From the IMG/VR virus record IMGVR_UViG_3300007344_000142, positions 1 through 31,077 of that record: a stretch of 31,077 nucleotides of DNA; one strand, given 5' to 3'. Source of the DNA: a virus. Under the pieces are notes generated by a model that was given only the letters and a program-made list of their open reading frames with translations, made no database searches and had not been told where the DNA came from. The position numbers were made by a program, and so were the translations under genes. Shown here piece by piece: positions 29,922 through 31,077 of this stretch (its first letter is position 1; each line of letters opens with the position of its first letter).

Positions 29922-30052
29922 TAGCTAATCAGCCAAGCAAACGCTTGCCAAAAATAGCTATCTTTGCCGCCAATCATGCTGATCGCAATCGGGCAAAGCA
30001 CACCGCCAAACAGCGCAAGTTCAATAAAAAAGCCTTTTGTGTCGTTATTCAT
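29921..30052 (-). CDS. 43-residue membrane mini-protein
   Basis: A 43-codon frame from the ATG at 30052 with a consensus AGGAGG ribosome site 6 bases upstream. It is a hydrophobic protein: NNDTKGFFIELALFGGVLCPIA, then a short loop and FWQAFAWLIS, i.e. one or two membrane segments. It is the first gene after a strong promoter/operator. The strong signals make it real despite its size. Superinfection exclusion is one known job of such early or lysogenic membrane peptides, but this is only a guess. Confidence 0.68.
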   Translation of the reverse strand: MNNDTKGFFIELALFGGVLCPIAISMIGGKDSYFWQAFAWLIS

Positions 30053-30081
30053 ATCAACCTCCTGTTTTATTACTCTGAGGC

Positions 30082-30110
30082 ATATTATGCGCATTAATTT
30101 GGATAATCAA
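30082..30110 (-). promoter_or_regulatory. Leftward promoter with operator (30-kb unit)
   Basis: Leftwards: -35 TTGATT (forward 30105-30110), 17 bases, -10 TAATAT (forward 30082-30087). The operator TTATGCGCATTA (30085-30096) overlaps the -10 and spacer, as in the other units. Confidence 0.75.
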
Positions 30111-30125
30111 CAATAAATCGCTCAT

Positions 30126-30137
30126 ATATGCGCATAT
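30126..30137. promoter_or_regulatory. Second operator in the 30-kb divergent region
   Basis: The perfect palindrome ATATGCGCATAT, 41 bases (about four helical turns) from the operator at 30085-30096. It lies next to the candidate rightward promoter(s) of the ParB/methyltransferase gene. Confidence 0.72.
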
Positions 30138-30139
30138 GC

Positions 30140-30168
30140 TTGCAAGTGGGGGCGGAAGGTGATATGGT
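30140..30168 (+). promoter_or_regulatory. Candidate promoter of the ParB/methyltransferase gene
   Basis: TTGCAA (30140-30145), 17 bases, TATGGT (30163-30168), with the operator directly upstream of the -35. An alternative is TTGGAT (30099-30104), 17 bases, TCATAT (30122-30127), which would place the operator over the -10 as elsewhere. I cannot decide between them by eye. Confidence 0.4.
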
Positions 30169-30214
30169 CTAGGCAGAATAAAATTATTCCCTAAAATATA
30201 AATGAGACAACTCG

Positions 30215-31077
30215 ATGCGAGACCTCGATGTGGTATGGCATGGCGTTACAGCGCTGACGCCATACGCCAGAAACAGCCGGACGCATTCCGATGAGCAAGT
30301 GGCACAGGTTGCCGCCTCTATTAAGGAATTTGGCTGGACAAACCCTATCCTGATTGATGAGGACAAAAGCATCATCGCCGGTCATGGGCGCCTACAAGCT
30401 GCGCAGCGGCTTGGCGAAGATAAGGTGCCAACAATAACGCTGACAGGCTTAACTGATGCGCAGAAGCGCGCTTATGTCATAGCTGACAACAAGCTGGCGC
30501 TGAACGCTGGTTGGGATGAGGAAATGCTAAAGATCGAAGTCAACGATCTTTTGGGCGAAGGTTTTGATATTGATCTGATAGGCTTTGACCCTGCGGAGAT
30601 AGATGCGCTTCTTGACCATAACGATGAAAATGAAGTCACTGATACGGCTGTCAAAGGCTCGCTATCGGATCGCTTTGGTGTACCGCCATTCAGCGTCATG
30701 TCAGCTCGCGAAGGCTGGTGGCAAAACCGCAAGCGCGGCTGGCTGGCATTAGGCATCAAGAGCGAACTAGGGCGCGGTGATAACGCTGCGCCAAGCGGAA
30801 GCGCAAGGCCTGCAACAGATTACAGCAAGAGCAAGGCTATAGGCGATGGACATGGCAGGGCTATGCCTGAATCTATGCTTGGCAAGACCTACGGCGGTCA
30901 AGACAGGCTGAACGCTTTAATGGGCGGCAAGCCTGACGATATGAACGCCACAAGCATTTTTGACCCTGTTCTTTGCGAACTTGGTTATAGCTGGTTCAGC
31001 CCTAAAGATGGGGTCATTTTAGACCCATTTGCAGGCGGTTCCGTTAGGGGCGTTGTTGCCTCTAAGCTTGGCCGACA
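30215..31077 (+). CDS. ParB-domain DNA methyltransferase (3' truncated by window)
   Basis: The frame opens at the ATG at 30215 (an in-frame TGA at 30203 rules out an earlier start) and stays open to the window end, 287 codons. The N-terminal ParB/Srx-like domain includes PYARNSRTHSDEQVAQVAAS and IAGHGRLQAAQRLG, the nucleotide-binding motif of ParB-fold proteins. A middle phrase FGVPPFSVMSAREGWWQNRK is frequent in phage modification genes. The last visible part has LDPFAGGSVRGVVAS, i.e. motif I (DPFaGsG-like, S-adenosylmethionine binding) of a class I methyltransferase. The catalytic motif lies outside the window. It likely modifies phage DNA against restriction or marks packaging sites. Confidence 0.85.
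   Translation, partial: MRDLDVVWHGVTALTPYARNSRTHSDEQVAQVAASIKEFGWTNPILIDEDKSIIAGHGRLQAAQRLGEDKVPTITLTGLTDAQKRAYVIADNKLALNAGWDEEMLKIEVNDLLGEGFDIDLIGFDPAEIDALLDHNDENEVTDTAVKGSLSDRFGVPPFSVMSAREGWWQNRKRGWLALGIKSELGRGDNAAPSGSARPATDYSKSKAIGDGHGRAMPESMLGKTYGGQDRLNALMGGKPDDMNATSIFDPVLCELGYSWFSPKDGVILDPFAGGSVRGVVASKLGR

Noticed and set aside
30164-30172. Mini-ORF ATG GTC TAG after GGAAGG upstream of the methyltransferase
   Set aside because: Two codons only; could be a start-stop regulatory element but chance is as likely.

Overview
This window is almost certainly most of the genome of a temperate, short-tailed (podovirus-like) phage of an alphaproteobacterium. It is seen either as a free or circularised genome or as a contig opened between the methylase and terminase genes. 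No host housekeeping gene is present. Both window ends cut phage genes: the left end lies in the large terminase subunit and the right end in a ParB-domain/DNA-methyltransferase gene. A single partial copy of a tRNA-fMet (3' part only) sits inside the window next to the integrase. That is the layout expected of attP, not of an attL/attR-bounded prophage. The tRNA remnant, codon use and moderate GC suggest an alphaproteobacterial, perhaps marine, host; this host call is inference.

Layout. (1) Positions 1-20276 (+) hold the late region: terminase C-terminus, small basic and Cys-rich proteins, portal, scaffold, SU10/DUF5309-type major capsid protein, adaptor and tail-nozzle genes, internal/ejection proteins, two tail-fibre genes, then a lysis cassette (several small membrane proteins, a T4-type lysozyme, holins). 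A two-gene leftward cassette (1460-2151) with its own promoter/operator and terminator is inserted in this region between two related Cys4 mini-proteins. (2) Positions 20277-20734 hold attP: the tRNA-fMet 3' segment, an intrinsic terminator and flanking direct repeats that look like integrase arm sites. (3) Positions 20735-22960 (+) hold two unknown small genes, an ArdA-like antirestriction gene and a tyrosine integrase, ended by a strong terminator. (4) Positions 25677-23063 (-) hold a recombination operon: YqaJ/lambda-exo-like nuclease, Erf annealing protein, a small protein with an SSB-like C-terminal tail, and three small genes. (5) Positions 25734-26625 hold the immunity switch: a leftward S24-type repressor and a rightward Cro-like HTH protein. 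(6) Positions 26626-29233 (+) hold the early/replication operon: Cro, resolvase, HTH/zinc-finger protein, PD-(D/E)XK-like protein, a replication initiator with iteron-like repeats inside its gene, and a DUF6456-like protein. (7) Positions 30052-29267 (-) hold three genes with one promoter. (8) From 30215 (+) runs the ParB/methyltransferase gene.

The strongest system-level signal is a shared palindromic operator, core ATGCGCAT in A/T flanks. It lies at the promoters of all the early or regulated transcription units (2.2, 20.7, 25.7, 26.6 and 30.1 kb), usually inside the -35/-10 spacer. Together with a repressor that seems to have lost the S24 catalytic serine and lysine, this suggests a multi-operon lysogenic regulon not controlled by simple RecA-stimulated self-cleavage. 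Other points worth a second look are the integrase lacking the canonical box I arginine, the lambda-like origin inside the initiator gene, and the self-contained moron cassette.
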